64,000 bases of DNA, from the NCBI GenBank assembly GCA_027483445.1, contig JAIXUS010000018.1, forward strand, positions 62,001 to 126,000, read 5' to 3'. The translations under genes were made by a program, and so were the position numbers. Shown piece after piece: positions 24,962 to 32,655 of this stretch (position 1 is its first letter; every line of letters starts with the position of its first letter). This DNA is from Bacteroidota bacterium. GTDB taxonomy: Bacteria; Bacteroidota; Bacteroidia; M30B66. The notes under the pieces are model-generated. The model was not told where the DNA came from, searched no databases, and saw only the letters and a program-made list of their open reading frames with translations.

Positions 24962-26764
24962 ATGAAATCGTTAAAATTTCTTAATCCTTATTTATACAAG
25001 TACCGGGTGCGACTCTTGCTCGGTACCCTATTCGTTACCGTATCTAATATTTTCGCCATTTACCCGGCAGAAGTGCTCCGAAAGGGCATCGACCTGGTGA
25101 TCGAAGGCATTCGTGTAAATCAACTCTTCGAAGGCGCCCCATTGCAGTCGTCGCTCCGGGAAGCATTTTTTAGCATGCTCCTCGTTTTTGGATTGATCGT
25201 AATTGCAACAGCCCTATTGAAGGGGTTGTTCATGTTCTTCATGCGGCAAACCATTATTGTTATGTCGCGGCTTATTGAGTACGACTTAAAGAACGACATC
25301 TACAAACACTACCAAAAGCTCGATCTGGCTTTTTACAAGAAGAATAAAACCGGCGACTTGATGGCCCGCATCAGCGAAGATGTGAGCCAGGTTCGCATGT
25401 ACATCGGACCGGCAATCATGTATGCCATCAGTACAGTTACCCTCTTTGTTTTGGTGCTGGTGCGCATGCTTAGCATCCATGTAGAGCTTACCTTGTATGT
25501 GCTGGCGCCTCTTCCAATCCTTGCGCTGAGCATTTATTTTGTGTCGAGTCGCATGATTCAGCGCAGCGAGAAAGTGCAACGCCAACTCTCCAGAATTTCC
25601 TCCTTTGTTCAGGAGAATTTCTCCGGAATTCGTGTTCTTAGAGCATACAACCGCGGAGAAGAGGCTGTGCGTTCCTTTTCAGAGGAAGCCGATCAGTATC
25701 GACGCCGCAACATCGACCTGGTCATGGTTAACGCGCTCTTTTTACCCATGATTACACTGTTGATTGGCCTGAGCACACTCATTACCGTATATGTTGGGGG
25801 CATGAAGGTGTTTTCGGGCGATATCACCACCGGTACCATCGCTGAGTTCATCCTTTACGTAAACATGCTCACCTGGCCTGTGGCCTCAATTGGTTGGGTT
25901 ACCTCAATCGTGCAGCGGGCGGCGGCCTCTCAGCAGAGAATTAACGAGTTTTTGGCCTACCGGCCTGATGTCATCAACCCTGGAGGACAAGAACAACAGC
26001 TACAAGGAGCCATTCGGTTCAACCAGGTTCATTTTACCTATCCTGATACCGGAATTGAAGCCCTGAAAGGAGTTAGCTTTGAGCTGGATCCCGGAAAGTC
26101 GTTGGCCATTATTGGCCGAACTGGATCGGGCAAGTCGACCATTGCAGCTTTGCTGGCCCGCATGTACGACCCTTCAAGTGGTACAATTGAACTGGATGAC
26201 ACTCCATTGAACAAGCTCAATCTCAACTCCTTGCGCAGTGCCATTGGATACGTTCCGCAAGAAGTATTTCTGTTTTCCGATACCATCGCCAACAATATCG
26301 CTTTTGGATTTAAGCCCAAGCATATTCCGTCTGAATCTGACGCAGCACTGATCGAACAGGCTGCTCGCGACGCCGTCATTTATGACAGCATTGCACAGTT
26401 CCCGGAAAAATTCGAAACCCGGGTAGGGGAGAGGGGCGTTACACTTTCCGGCGGGCAAAAACAACGCGTTTCGATTGCCCGTGCTTTGTTAAGAAAACCC
26501 GAATTGCTTATTCTCGATGATTGCCTGAGTGCCGTCGACACGGCCACCGAAGAGCAACTGCTGAACAACCTTCGTCGCGTTATGCTTGGTCGCACCACAG
26601 TAATCATCGCGCACCGCATCTCTTCGGTACGTTTCTGTGATGCTATTCTGGTTTTAGACCAAGGAAAGATTGCTGAACAAGGAACTCACCAGGAACTGCT
26701 AGATCAAGATGGCATTTATGCTTCTATTTATCGGAAACAGTTGCTGGAAGAGCAGAAGCAATGA
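24962..26764 (+). CDS. ABC exporter, fused membrane and ATPase domains
   Basis: A 600-residue half-transporter that works as a dimer in the inner membrane, of the MsbA/MDR-like type. Residues about 1-330 hold six transmembrane helices; the ATPase follows with Walker A GRTGSGKST, Q-loop YVPQEVFLFSD, signature LSGGQKQRVSIARALL, Walker B LLILDDCLSAVD and H-loop IIAHRISS. Substrate (lipid, drug or peptide) cannot be told from sequence. The signature and Walker B are intact, so it should be active. It is a single gene between convergent and divergent neighbours. Confidence 0.93.
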   Translation: MKSLKFLNPYLYKYRVRLLLGTLFVTVSNIFAIYPAEVLRKGIDLVIEGIRVNQLFEGAPLQSSLREAFFSMLLVFGLIVIATALLKGLFMFFMRQTIIVMSRLIEYDLKNDIYKHYQKLDLAFYKKNKTGDLMARISEDVSQVRMYIGPAIMYAISTVTLFVLVLVRMLSIHVELTLYVLAPLPILALSIYFVSSRMIQRSEKVQRQLSRISSFVQENFSGIRVLRAYNRGEEAVRSFSEEADQYRRRNIDLVMVNALFLPMITLLIGLSTLITVYVGGMKVFSGDITTGTIAEFILYVNMLTWPVASIGWVTSIVQRAAASQQRINEFLAYRPDVINPGGQEQQLQGAIRFNQVHFTYPDTGIEALKGVSFELDPGKSLAIIGRTGSGKSTIAALLARMYDPSSGTIELDDTPLNKLNLNSLRSAIGYVPQEVFLFSDTIANNIAFGFKPKHIPSESDAALIEQAARDAVIYDSIAQFPEKFETRVGERGVTLSGGQKQRVSIARALLRKPELLILDDCLSAVDTATEEQLLNNLRRVMLGRTTVIIAHRISSVRFCDAILVLDQGKIAEQGTHQELLDQDGIYASIYRKQLLEEQKQ

Positions 26765-26782
26765 CGCTCCTTTTCGTGGGTC

Positions 26783-27646
26783 TTAATCTTTCTGCGGCTG
26801 AAGCCCTCGCTCGATTTTAACCGGTTTTCCAGCACCTTCATCTTCGTTTCGGGCTTCATGGTTGGCGATAAAAACCCACTTCCCTTTCTCAAATCGAAAG
26901 GCGTCGGTGGTAAAATCGGGACTGTAAAACTCGTACTGACCTTCTAAGCTGGGTTGCGAGGGCGCAAGATGGTCGAAAATGATAAGCCCTGTTTTTTCCT
27001 GATATCGCAACGACATACTCGCTTTCTCGGCGTGTTCAAAGAAAACCCTGTGGCGAACCCTTTTGCCATCATCAAAAATTGGAGCGCCAAAACGTGGGCT
27101 TAAATCAGAGCCAAAGCTCAACACATCAATCAGCTTCTTATTGCTGAATGCTGTGTTGCCATCCCAACCCAGTAAAGTGTAATAGCTCGTTTTTTTGTAA
27201 CGGGTTTTGATGATTTTGTAATACAAGGCACCGTACCACTCTTCGGGCTTGAGCACCTTTGTACCAACCTTGGTCAACTGGCTCGATGCATCATTGAGTA
27301 CGATGAGTTTGCCGGCTTCCTTTCCTTGATTTTTCATCCGAATGCGTCCAAAAAACAAGTACGTGCCATCTTCCTGAGGTACATTCCAGGTAAAGAGCCA
27401 GAAGGTTTCGTCGGGCGCCTTTATGGCCGAGATGCTTCGAATGGTGTCAAAACGTGCTTCCCAGCCAGAAGGCATAAGCAACAGTGAATCAAGTGCATTT
27501 GCCAGGCTTTCTTGGCTAAGCATCCTTTCAGCCTCAGTTTTTGCGTAAAGCATTTGACGGCCCAGCAGCGAAATCTTCGACTGCGCCTTTAGATTAAGGC
27601 TGAGTGATAGAAAAAGAGTGAAAACAATCAGCGAACGTATTGCCAT
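26783..27646 (-). CDS. Exported protein of unknown function
   Basis: A 287-residue protein with a signal peptide (ending LNLKAQ at about 22). The mature part contains repeated aromatic strands (FWLFTWNVPQEDGTYLFFGR, EEWYGALYYKIIKTRYKKTS, YYTLLGWDGNT) and ends in a basic tail. I recognise no domain with a known function, but the gene follows the dihydroorotase-like gene with a 19-base overlap, in an operon with a BatA-like protein, so a shared envelope or regulatory role is possible. Confidence 0.65.
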   Translation of the reverse strand: MAIRSLIVFTLFLSLSLNLKAQSKISLLGRQMLYAKTEAERMLSQESLANALDSLLLMPSGWEARFDTIRSISAIKAPDETFWLFTWNVPQEDGTYLFFGRIRMKNQGKEAGKLIVLNDASSQLTKVGTKVLKPEEWYGALYYKIIKTRYKKTSYYTLLGWDGNTAFSNKKLIDVLSFGSDLSPRFGAPIFDDGKRVRHRVFFEHAEKASMSLRYQEKTGLIIFDHLAPSQPSLEGQYEFYSPDFTTDAFRFEKGKWVFIANHEARNEDEGAGKPVKIERGLQPQKD

Positions 27647-28893
27647 CCCCGCCAGGTTGAAACCATTTGAACCTGCCCTTTGAACTCTTGCCCAAAAAAG
27701 GCATTGTTGCTTGATTTTGAGCGATTCATTGCTTCGGAAAACGTAAAAACTGCATTGGGATTATAGGCGAAGCAGTCGGCAGCCTGACCTTCATGAATGC
27801 GTGTTTCCGGTAAACCCAGAATTTTCCGGGGTTTACGGCTCAAAAGCTCAATGGTTAATTCTTCATCACCCAAGGCTTTAAGCGTTGCATTCCAAAGGGT
27901 TTGGATTCCACAAGTTCCAAATGCGGCATATCCGAATTCAACCTCCTTTTGTTCGATGTTCCAAGGTCGGTGGTCGGAGCAAACCACATCGATTACTCCA
28001 CGTTTTAACGCTGAAATTAAGGCTTTTCGGTCGTCATCCGCCCGTAGCGGCGGCCAAACCTTAAAGGCGGTATCGAAACCGGCGAGTTCGTTTTCGGTGA
28101 ACAACAAGTGGTGACTGTAAACAGAGCAACTTATCGCAAGTCCTTCTGATTTAGCCGCTTCAATGAGGGCTACCGAACCGGCCGAACTTATGCCGTTGAG
28201 GTGAACCGGCCGATTGTGGTAACGCGCTAATGTGATGGCTCTCACAACACCCAGATGCTCGCTGATGGCGGGAGTTCCTTTAAGCCCAAGCCGAACGTTC
28301 ATTTCGCCTTCGTTCATAAGCCCTCCATGGTGCAAGCCGGCGTCTTCGGCGTGAAGCATGAGTAAGCCACCGCTGATCTCGGTGTAGGGTAAGGCCAGAT
28401 GAATGAGCAAGGTATTTTTTACAGGACTTTTATCGTCGCTAAACGCAAGTACACCCGCTTGGGCCATATCATAGAGTTCTGCGAGGTCTTTACCTTCGGC
28501 TTTTACCGAAACTGCCCCAACCGGATGAACGGTAATGGGTAGGCTTGCTGTTTTGTGGAGGAGTGCTTCTACGGCACTTCGGCTATCTGTAACCGGCTCT
28601 AAAGCAGGCATATAGTTTATTTCTGTAACACCACCGGCCAGCGCAGCCTTGCACAAGGTGCTCATGATTTCTCTTTCTTCAAAGCCGGGCTCTCCGCCGC
28701 TCACTTGAAAGTCGAATAAACCGGGAGCAAGGGTTAAATTTTCCGGCATATCTGCCGGGATGGCCCCTGGAACATGGGCTTGAACCTTTTGAAAAACACC
28801 GGCCTCAATTACAACATCCACGGCTTGGTTGTGCAGCGGATTTCCAGGTTCACAAAGTCGAACATTGCTGAGGTGAAGGCGCGAAGAATTCAT
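27628..28893 (-). CDS. Dihydroorotase-like amidohydrolase lacking the metal-binding histidines (probably non-catalytic)
   Basis: 421 residues, clearly in the dihydroorotase fold by order: PGLFDFQVSGGEPGFEEREI, HAEDAGLHH, SVYSHHLLFTENELAGFDTA, KVWPPLRADDDRKALISALK, CSDHRPWNIEQKEVEFGYAA. In active enzymes the first segment reads DxHxHxREPG. Here the two histidines are Q63 and S65 and the Arg is G67; the substrate Asn of MPNT is missing (MPALEP); and the third metal His of HxxHxS is G234 (HLNGIS). The Asp of SDH is kept. With four or more active-site residues gone it should not hydrolyse dihydroorotate and may be a structural or regulatory partner. Overlaps both operon neighbours (4 and 19 bases). 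Confidence 0.85.
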   Translation of the reverse strand: MNSSRLHLSNVRLCEPGNPLHNQAVDVVIEAGVFQKVQAHVPGAIPADMPENLTLAPGLFDFQVSGGEPGFEEREIMSTLCKAALAGGVTEINYMPALEPVTDSRSAVEALLHKTASLPITVHPVGAVSVKAEGKDLAELYDMAQAGVLAFSDDKSPVKNTLLIHLALPYTEISGGLLMLHAEDAGLHHGGLMNEGEMNVRLGLKGTPAISEHLGVVRAITLARYHNRPVHLNGISSAGSVALIEAAKSEGLAISCSVYSHHLLFTENELAGFDTAFKVWPPLRADDDRKALISALKRGVIDVVCSDHRPWNIEQKEVEFGYAAFGTCGIQTLWNATLKALGDEELTIELLSRKPRKILGLPETRIHEGQAADCFAYNPNAVFTFSEAMNRSKSSNNAFFGQEFKGQVQMVSTWRGWQYVR

Positions 28894-30932
28894 GGTTTTA
28901 AAAAACGAAGAAGTAAAATCTCACACAACAGAAAAAGTAGGGCAAGGATGACAAACCATTTCCACAAAGGCTTCCCTTCGTCGAGCTGAAGCACGGTTTG
29001 CTTGATTTCTTTTTGGTTACCATCCAGCACTGCTGCGCCCGAAAAACCGGCCTGGTCTAGTGCTTTTTCAACTTCGGCCTGCTCCGGAAAGCTCCCACCC
29101 GATTCTGTTCGATTGTAGTTAAATGAGACCCGCGCTAAAATGCTGTCGCCAAGGGTCAATAAGTAATTCCCGGCTTCCTTAAGTTGTTCGCCGGGAATAA
29201 CCTTCAATACGCCATCACTAACCAAATGCTGCGGAATCACTTCAAAGCGGCCATCTTCGCTTTTCAACTTTAAAGTTTGGTCAGTTCCAGGTTGCGCACC
29301 TTTTAATTCAATGGTCTCATTGTTCCCTAACACATAATACAAAGGACTCGATACAACGCTGTAAAGGGCTATTTTATAAAGTGTTGGGATGAATAAAGCA
29401 TGTTGTTGGAAGTTCGATGCTTCTTCTGAAAGCGGAACTGCACATTGGTAGATTTTTCCTTTACCGGCATCGAACTCAGAAAAGAAGGGCTCACCATTTT
29501 GAAGTTTCATGATCGATACTTCGCGTGCTCCCGGCGAAGGGCTAAATTTGATGTAATTCTTAACTTTCGGTAAATCAATGCCTTCCGGTGTTTTCTCAAA
29601 TACGTCATCGTAAATTGGGTGACGATAGTTGAAGCTGCCCACTTGTTGGCTCACAGCCATCTTTTGTTGGTAAAGGCCCGCCCGAAAGTCGGAAGCCAAA
29701 GCCTGATAACTGTTTAAATCGGCTTTCAATGAGGGAAAAACAAGCAGTGTGGCTCCGTTTTTAACGGCTTTGTTTAGCTCTAAAATTAAACCGCTCGATA
29801 AGTTGGGTAAAGCATGGAGAATGATAAGGTTCTGTTTGGAAAGCTCGCTATAATCAATGCTTTGAAAGGGTACGCTTTTAAAACGAAAGGCAGGATCGTT
29901 GGCGTACAGCCTTTCTAGAAATGGATTAGGAGTCTCCCCTTCAATGCTGAGTACTTGAACAGCTTCATGGATTGGATAGCTGAAGTAAAAGGCATCATCG
30001 AACACGACTGGAAAATCGGTAATTTTTACCTGTCCTGAATGAAAGCCTACACCGCTCACGCTAAAGGAAACGGGCAAAACGGTGCTTGAATCGGCACCAA
30101 CCGTCAGCGAACCCAATCCTTTCTGATTACCATCTACACTTACCTGAACAGGGCGATTTTCAACACCTCCTGTCGAATGGTTGCGCAATTGAATTTGAAT
30201 TAAGTCGGCCTTACCGTTTTGCCGATAAGGAGTCTCGAACCAAATGCTGTCAATTGAAATATTATCGCTTAGTTGGGCTTTGATGTGAATGCAGTTTAAG
30301 CCAATCAGCGTGTCGGGGCGAATCACATTGAAATCGCTTTGAGTAGATTGAAAATCGCTGATCCAATAAATAAGGGGTTGGCTGCTTTTGTCGCCAAGTA
30401 GAACATCTCTTTGTCGGCTGTAAATTTCTGAAAGTGGTCTACTGGCAGGGGAAATCTTAACTTCCTGAAGCATTTCGAGAAACTGCTCTTTGCTTAAGAG
30501 GCGTTGATGTTTGCCTTCAAAATCGTTGGTGATAAGCTGGAAGCGGTCTGTTGGTTTGTAGGCACTGATAAGGTCGGCGGCGTGTTTTTTAGCCAGATCG
30601 AGCAGATTAGAGCTTTCGCCCCGGGCATCCATCGAAAAGGAGTTATCGACGTAAATTGAAATTGCACGTCGGGCTGCCGTATTTTTCCGGTTAGCAGGAA
30701 TAAAGGGTTGCGCAAAAGCAGTAACTAAGGCAGCCAACGCAAGACATCTTGCCAGCAATACAAGCAAGTGCTTTAGCCTTGAGCGACTTTGGGTTTCCTC
30801 CTTAAGTTCACGCAAAAAGCGAACATTGGTGAAGTAAACCGTTCTAAATCGCCTGAAATGAAAGAGGTGGATGAGGATGGGGATTGCCAATACAAGCAAT
30901 GCCCAGAAAAACGCCGGATTCGTAAACTTCAT
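28890..30932 (-). CDS. BatA-like membrane protein with von Willebrand A-type domain
   Basis: A 680-residue inner-membrane protein. The N-terminal BatA domain (about 1-80; FTNPAFFWALLVLAIPILIH then LFHFRRFRTV) contributes two helices. A vWA region begins at about 90 and has a MIDAS-like DNSFS at 96-100. A beta-rich middle and a C-terminal helix (WKWFVILALLFLLCEILLLR) follow. BatA proteins of Bacteroides were linked to aerotolerance, but the function of this longer form is unknown. It is the first gene of an operon with the dihydroorotase-like and exported proteins. A -7 box lies only seven bases from its start. Confidence 0.88.
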   Translation of the reverse strand: MKFTNPAFFWALLVLAIPILIHLFHFRRFRTVYFTNVRFLRELKEETQSRSRLKHLLVLLARCLALAALVTAFAQPFIPANRKNTAARRAISIYVDNSFSMDARGESSNLLDLAKKHAADLISAYKPTDRFQLITNDFEGKHQRLLSKEQFLEMLQEVKISPASRPLSEIYSRQRDVLLGDKSSQPLIYWISDFQSTQSDFNVIRPDTLIGLNCIHIKAQLSDNISIDSIWFETPYRQNGKADLIQIQLRNHSTGGVENRPVQVSVDGNQKGLGSLTVGADSSTVLPVSFSVSGVGFHSGQVKITDFPVVFDDAFYFSYPIHEAVQVLSIEGETPNPFLERLYANDPAFRFKSVPFQSIDYSELSKQNLIILHALPNLSSGLILELNKAVKNGATLLVFPSLKADLNSYQALASDFRAGLYQQKMAVSQQVGSFNYRHPIYDDVFEKTPEGIDLPKVKNYIKFSPSPGAREVSIMKLQNGEPFFSEFDAGKGKIYQCAVPLSEEASNFQQHALFIPTLYKIALYSVVSSPLYYVLGNNETIELKGAQPGTDQTLKLKSEDGRFEVIPQHLVSDGVLKVIPGEQLKEAGNYLLTLGDSILARVSFNYNRTESGGSFPEQAEVEKALDQAGFSGAAVLDGNQKEIKQTVLQLDEGKPLWKWFVILALLFLLCEILLLRFLKP

Positions 30933-30939
30933 CTCAGGG

Positions 30940-30947
30940 CAAAGATA
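30940..30947 (-). promoter_or_regulatory. -7 box directly before the BatA-like start
   Basis: On the minus strand TATCTTTG is read from 30947 to 30940 and ends seven bases before the ATG at 30932, so any transcript from it would begin almost at the start codon. A matching TTG at -33 is not obvious. Confidence 0.4.
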
Positions 30948-31016
30948 ATCGCAAATTCACGATATCGACAGATTCATCATTGGGCTTCTCGTTACCTTTA
31001 ACCACGATTTCAATAC

Positions 31017-31646
31017 ATGATGAATTGGGATAAACTACGTCAAAAGTTGGCCGAAGCCCTTCCGGGAGCAGAGGCGCAATTGCAGATGGCACCAATTGGT
31101 CGTCGAGTGCTTCCTCCGCCCGATGCTGAATTCCGTAAATCAGCAGTTTTGATTCCTTTGTTACAGCAAGAGGGGAAAACAACGATTGTACTTACCCGCC
31201 GGGCAGAATACCCGGGTGTTCACAGCGGCCAAATTAGTTTTCCCGGAGGTAAGTTTGAGCATGGCGAAGCAGACCCTATTCAAGTTGCAAAACGTGAGGC
31301 CGAAGAAGAAATTGGGTTGCCCGTTGGCCGTGTTGAAGTGTTGGGAATGATGAGTGAGTTGTATATTCCTGTCAGCAAAATGCTGGTGTATCCGGTTTTA
31401 GCAAAAATCACCAAGCCCAATAGATGGTTAGCTGATCCTCGTGAGGTAAATGAGGTGTTGGAAGTGCCAATTGAATTTTTCCAAAACCCACGAAATATAA
31501 TTAGCTACACGATTAAGCATAGCGAAAACTTGGTTGAGGTTCCTGCTTTTGATTGGCAACCTATTCCTATTTGGGGCGCAACCGCAATGATGATTAGCGA
31601 GCTACTCGAAATTATTCGCCTGATAGATTACGAAGGGCAAACTTGA
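31017..31646 (+). CDS. NUDIX hydrolase, CoA-pyrophosphatase type
   Basis: Probably hydrolyses CoA or its derivatives to phosphopantetheine and adenosine 3',5'-bisphosphate. The 209-residue cytoplasmic protein has the CoA-pyrophosphatase signature RRAEYPGVHSGQISFPGGK (residues 61-79) followed at once by a NUDIX box ending VAKREAEEEIGL (91-101) with the metal-binding glutamates. An ATG at 31020 is an equal start candidate. The gene's last 35 bases overlap the convergent small membrane protein gene. Confidence 0.9.
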   Translation: MMNWDKLRQKLAEALPGAEAQLQMAPIGRRVLPPPDAEFRKSAVLIPLLQQEGKTTIVLTRRAEYPGVHSGQISFPGGKFEHGEADPIQVAKREAEEEIGLPVGRVEVLGMMSELYIPVSKMLVYPVLAKITKPNRWLADPREVNEVLEVPIEFFQNPRNIISYTIKHSENLVEVPAFDWQPIPIWGATAMMISELLEIIRLIDYEGQT

Positions 31647-31815
31647 TAATGATTAATAGAATCACCGCACCCCCAACAATCATGGCCACTAAGCCCATGT
31701 TACCAAACTGCTTGCGGGTAACATGAATGTCTTTACGAAACGACCAAAAAAGAATGCCAATAAACGATAGCATGAACAGGCCTGCAAAAATCCAATGTCC
31801 TGGAGTAATGTCCAT
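31612..31815 (-). CDS. Small protein with two predicted membrane helices
   Basis: About 67 residues from the ATG at 31815 (MDITPGHWIFAGLFMLSFIG). The longer in-frame start at 31845 lies in a terminator and is rejected. Two hydrophobic stretches flank a basic loop (SFRKDIHVTRKQFGN), then a second helix (GLVAMIVGGAVILLIIIKFA) and ALRNLSGE. Function unknown. It is convergent with, and overlaps, the NUDIX gene, so it could be translated from a short transcript reading through the terminator just upstream. Confidence 0.6.
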   Translation of the reverse strand: MDITPGHWIFAGLFMLSFIGILFWSFRKDIHVTRKQFGNMGLVAMIVGGAVILLIIIKFALRNLSGE

Positions 31816-31838
31816 AAAAAAAGGCCGGTAAACCGGCC
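31816..31838 (-). terminator. Terminator after the T9SS-sorted protein gene
   Basis: On the minus strand GGCCGG (31838-31833), loop TTTA, CCGGCC (31828-31823) and seven T (31822-31816) form an intrinsic terminator 18 bases past the stop at 31857. It lies directly against the start of the small membrane protein gene. Confidence 0.85.
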
Positions 31839-31856
31839 CCCTCAATTTTTCAAAGA

Positions 31857-32546
31857 TTAGTTTCTAATGACGAGCTTTCCAGTGTAGATGCTATTGCCTC
31901 TTTCACGGATAGTGTAAAAGTACAAGCCCGGACGAAGCGAAGAAACAGGTACTTCAACAATGCCTTGGCTGCCTTTCAGTTTGTTGCCATAAATTTTATT
32001 TCCCAACATATTGTATAATTCCACATAGGCATTACCACCTAGTCCGGAATATGCAATAGAGAACTGGCCACCGCTCAGTGTGTGACTTACTGAAGCCTGA
32101 CGATCACTTACGTCACTAATCCCAACTGTTGCGGGGTCAAATGTGGCTATGAAATCAATGGAATCGTTGGGATTGCTCTCCAAGTAAAAGGTATAGCGAA
32201 CACGTGCTTCACCTTCCGCGCCATTGTTTTTATAGTAACCATGAAATTGGTTCAGGATTCCATTAGGTTCGACAGTTAAGGCCACCGGAGCAACGATAAC
32301 GTTTGGGTTATAACATTGCGCCCAACAGAAATATACCTCACCGCCTTGGGGTACTTCAAGCGCTTGGCTTTTTACCAATACATTGAGCGATTGACCGGTA
32401 TTGTTGCGGATGTTTCCTTTAACGGCGAGTGCATCCTGGAGCGGATCGTAGTAGTTAGCCACCACATTTTCAATTTGTAAACTTTGAGCTATTGATAAGG
32501 TCGCCCATACAATCATTGAAAATGTAAAGAGTAGTTTTCTGTTCAT
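31857..32546 (-). CDS. Secreted protein with T9SS type A sorting domain
   Basis: A 229-residue secreted protein. A signal peptide (about 1-20, ending IAQ) is followed by a beta domain beginning LQIENVVANYYDPLQDALAV with three cysteines (CWAQCYNP), and the last ~80 residues (GGNAYVELYNMLGNKIYGNK, LRPGLYFYTIRERG, YTGKLVIRN) are a type A sorting domain. The middle domain may bind a ligand through its Cys pair, but no function is known. It has its own promoter region with a palindrome and a terminator, so it is monocistronic. Confidence 0.8.
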   Translation of the reverse strand: MNRKLLFTFSMIVWATLSIAQSLQIENVVANYYDPLQDALAVKGNIRNNTGQSLNVLVKSQALEVPQGGEVYFCWAQCYNPNVIVAPVALTVEPNGILNQFHGYYKNNGAEGEARVRYTFYLESNPNDSIDFIATFDPATVGISDVSDRQASVSHTLSGGQFSIAYSGLGGNAYVELYNMLGNKIYGNKLKGSQGIVEVPVSSLRPGLYFYTIRERGNSIYTGKLVIRN

Positions 32547-32564
32547 ATTACAGCTTTCGAATTA

Positions 32565-32588
32565 CAAATGTAATAAACAATGTTTATT
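32565..32588 (-). promoter_or_regulatory. -7 box with adjoining 17-base palindrome
   Basis: TACATTTG (minus strand, 32572-32565) is a full -7 match, 18 bases before the ATG at 32546. Immediately upstream, sharing one base, is the perfect inverted repeat AATAAACA-A-TGTTTATT (32572-32588), lying where the spacer between -33 and -7 would be. A regulator bound there would block or help polymerase. Confidence 0.5.
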
Positions 32589-32600
32589 TGTAAAGGTTGT

Positions 32601-32636
32601 AAAAAAGAAAAGCGCAACTGTTTTCAGCTGCGCTTT
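32601..32636 (-). terminator. Terminator of the large Omp28-type gene
   Basis: On the minus strand AAAGCGCAGCTG (32636-32625), loop AAAA, CAGTTGCGCTTT (32620-32609) with one wobble pair, then TCTTTTTT. It lies 20 bases past the stop codon. Confidence 0.85.
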
Positions 32637-32655
32637 CCATATTCAATGATGAATG

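Noticed and set aside
31816-31845. Longer start (31845) for the small membrane protein
   Set aside because: The added codons are the terminator of the upstream gene, including its U run.
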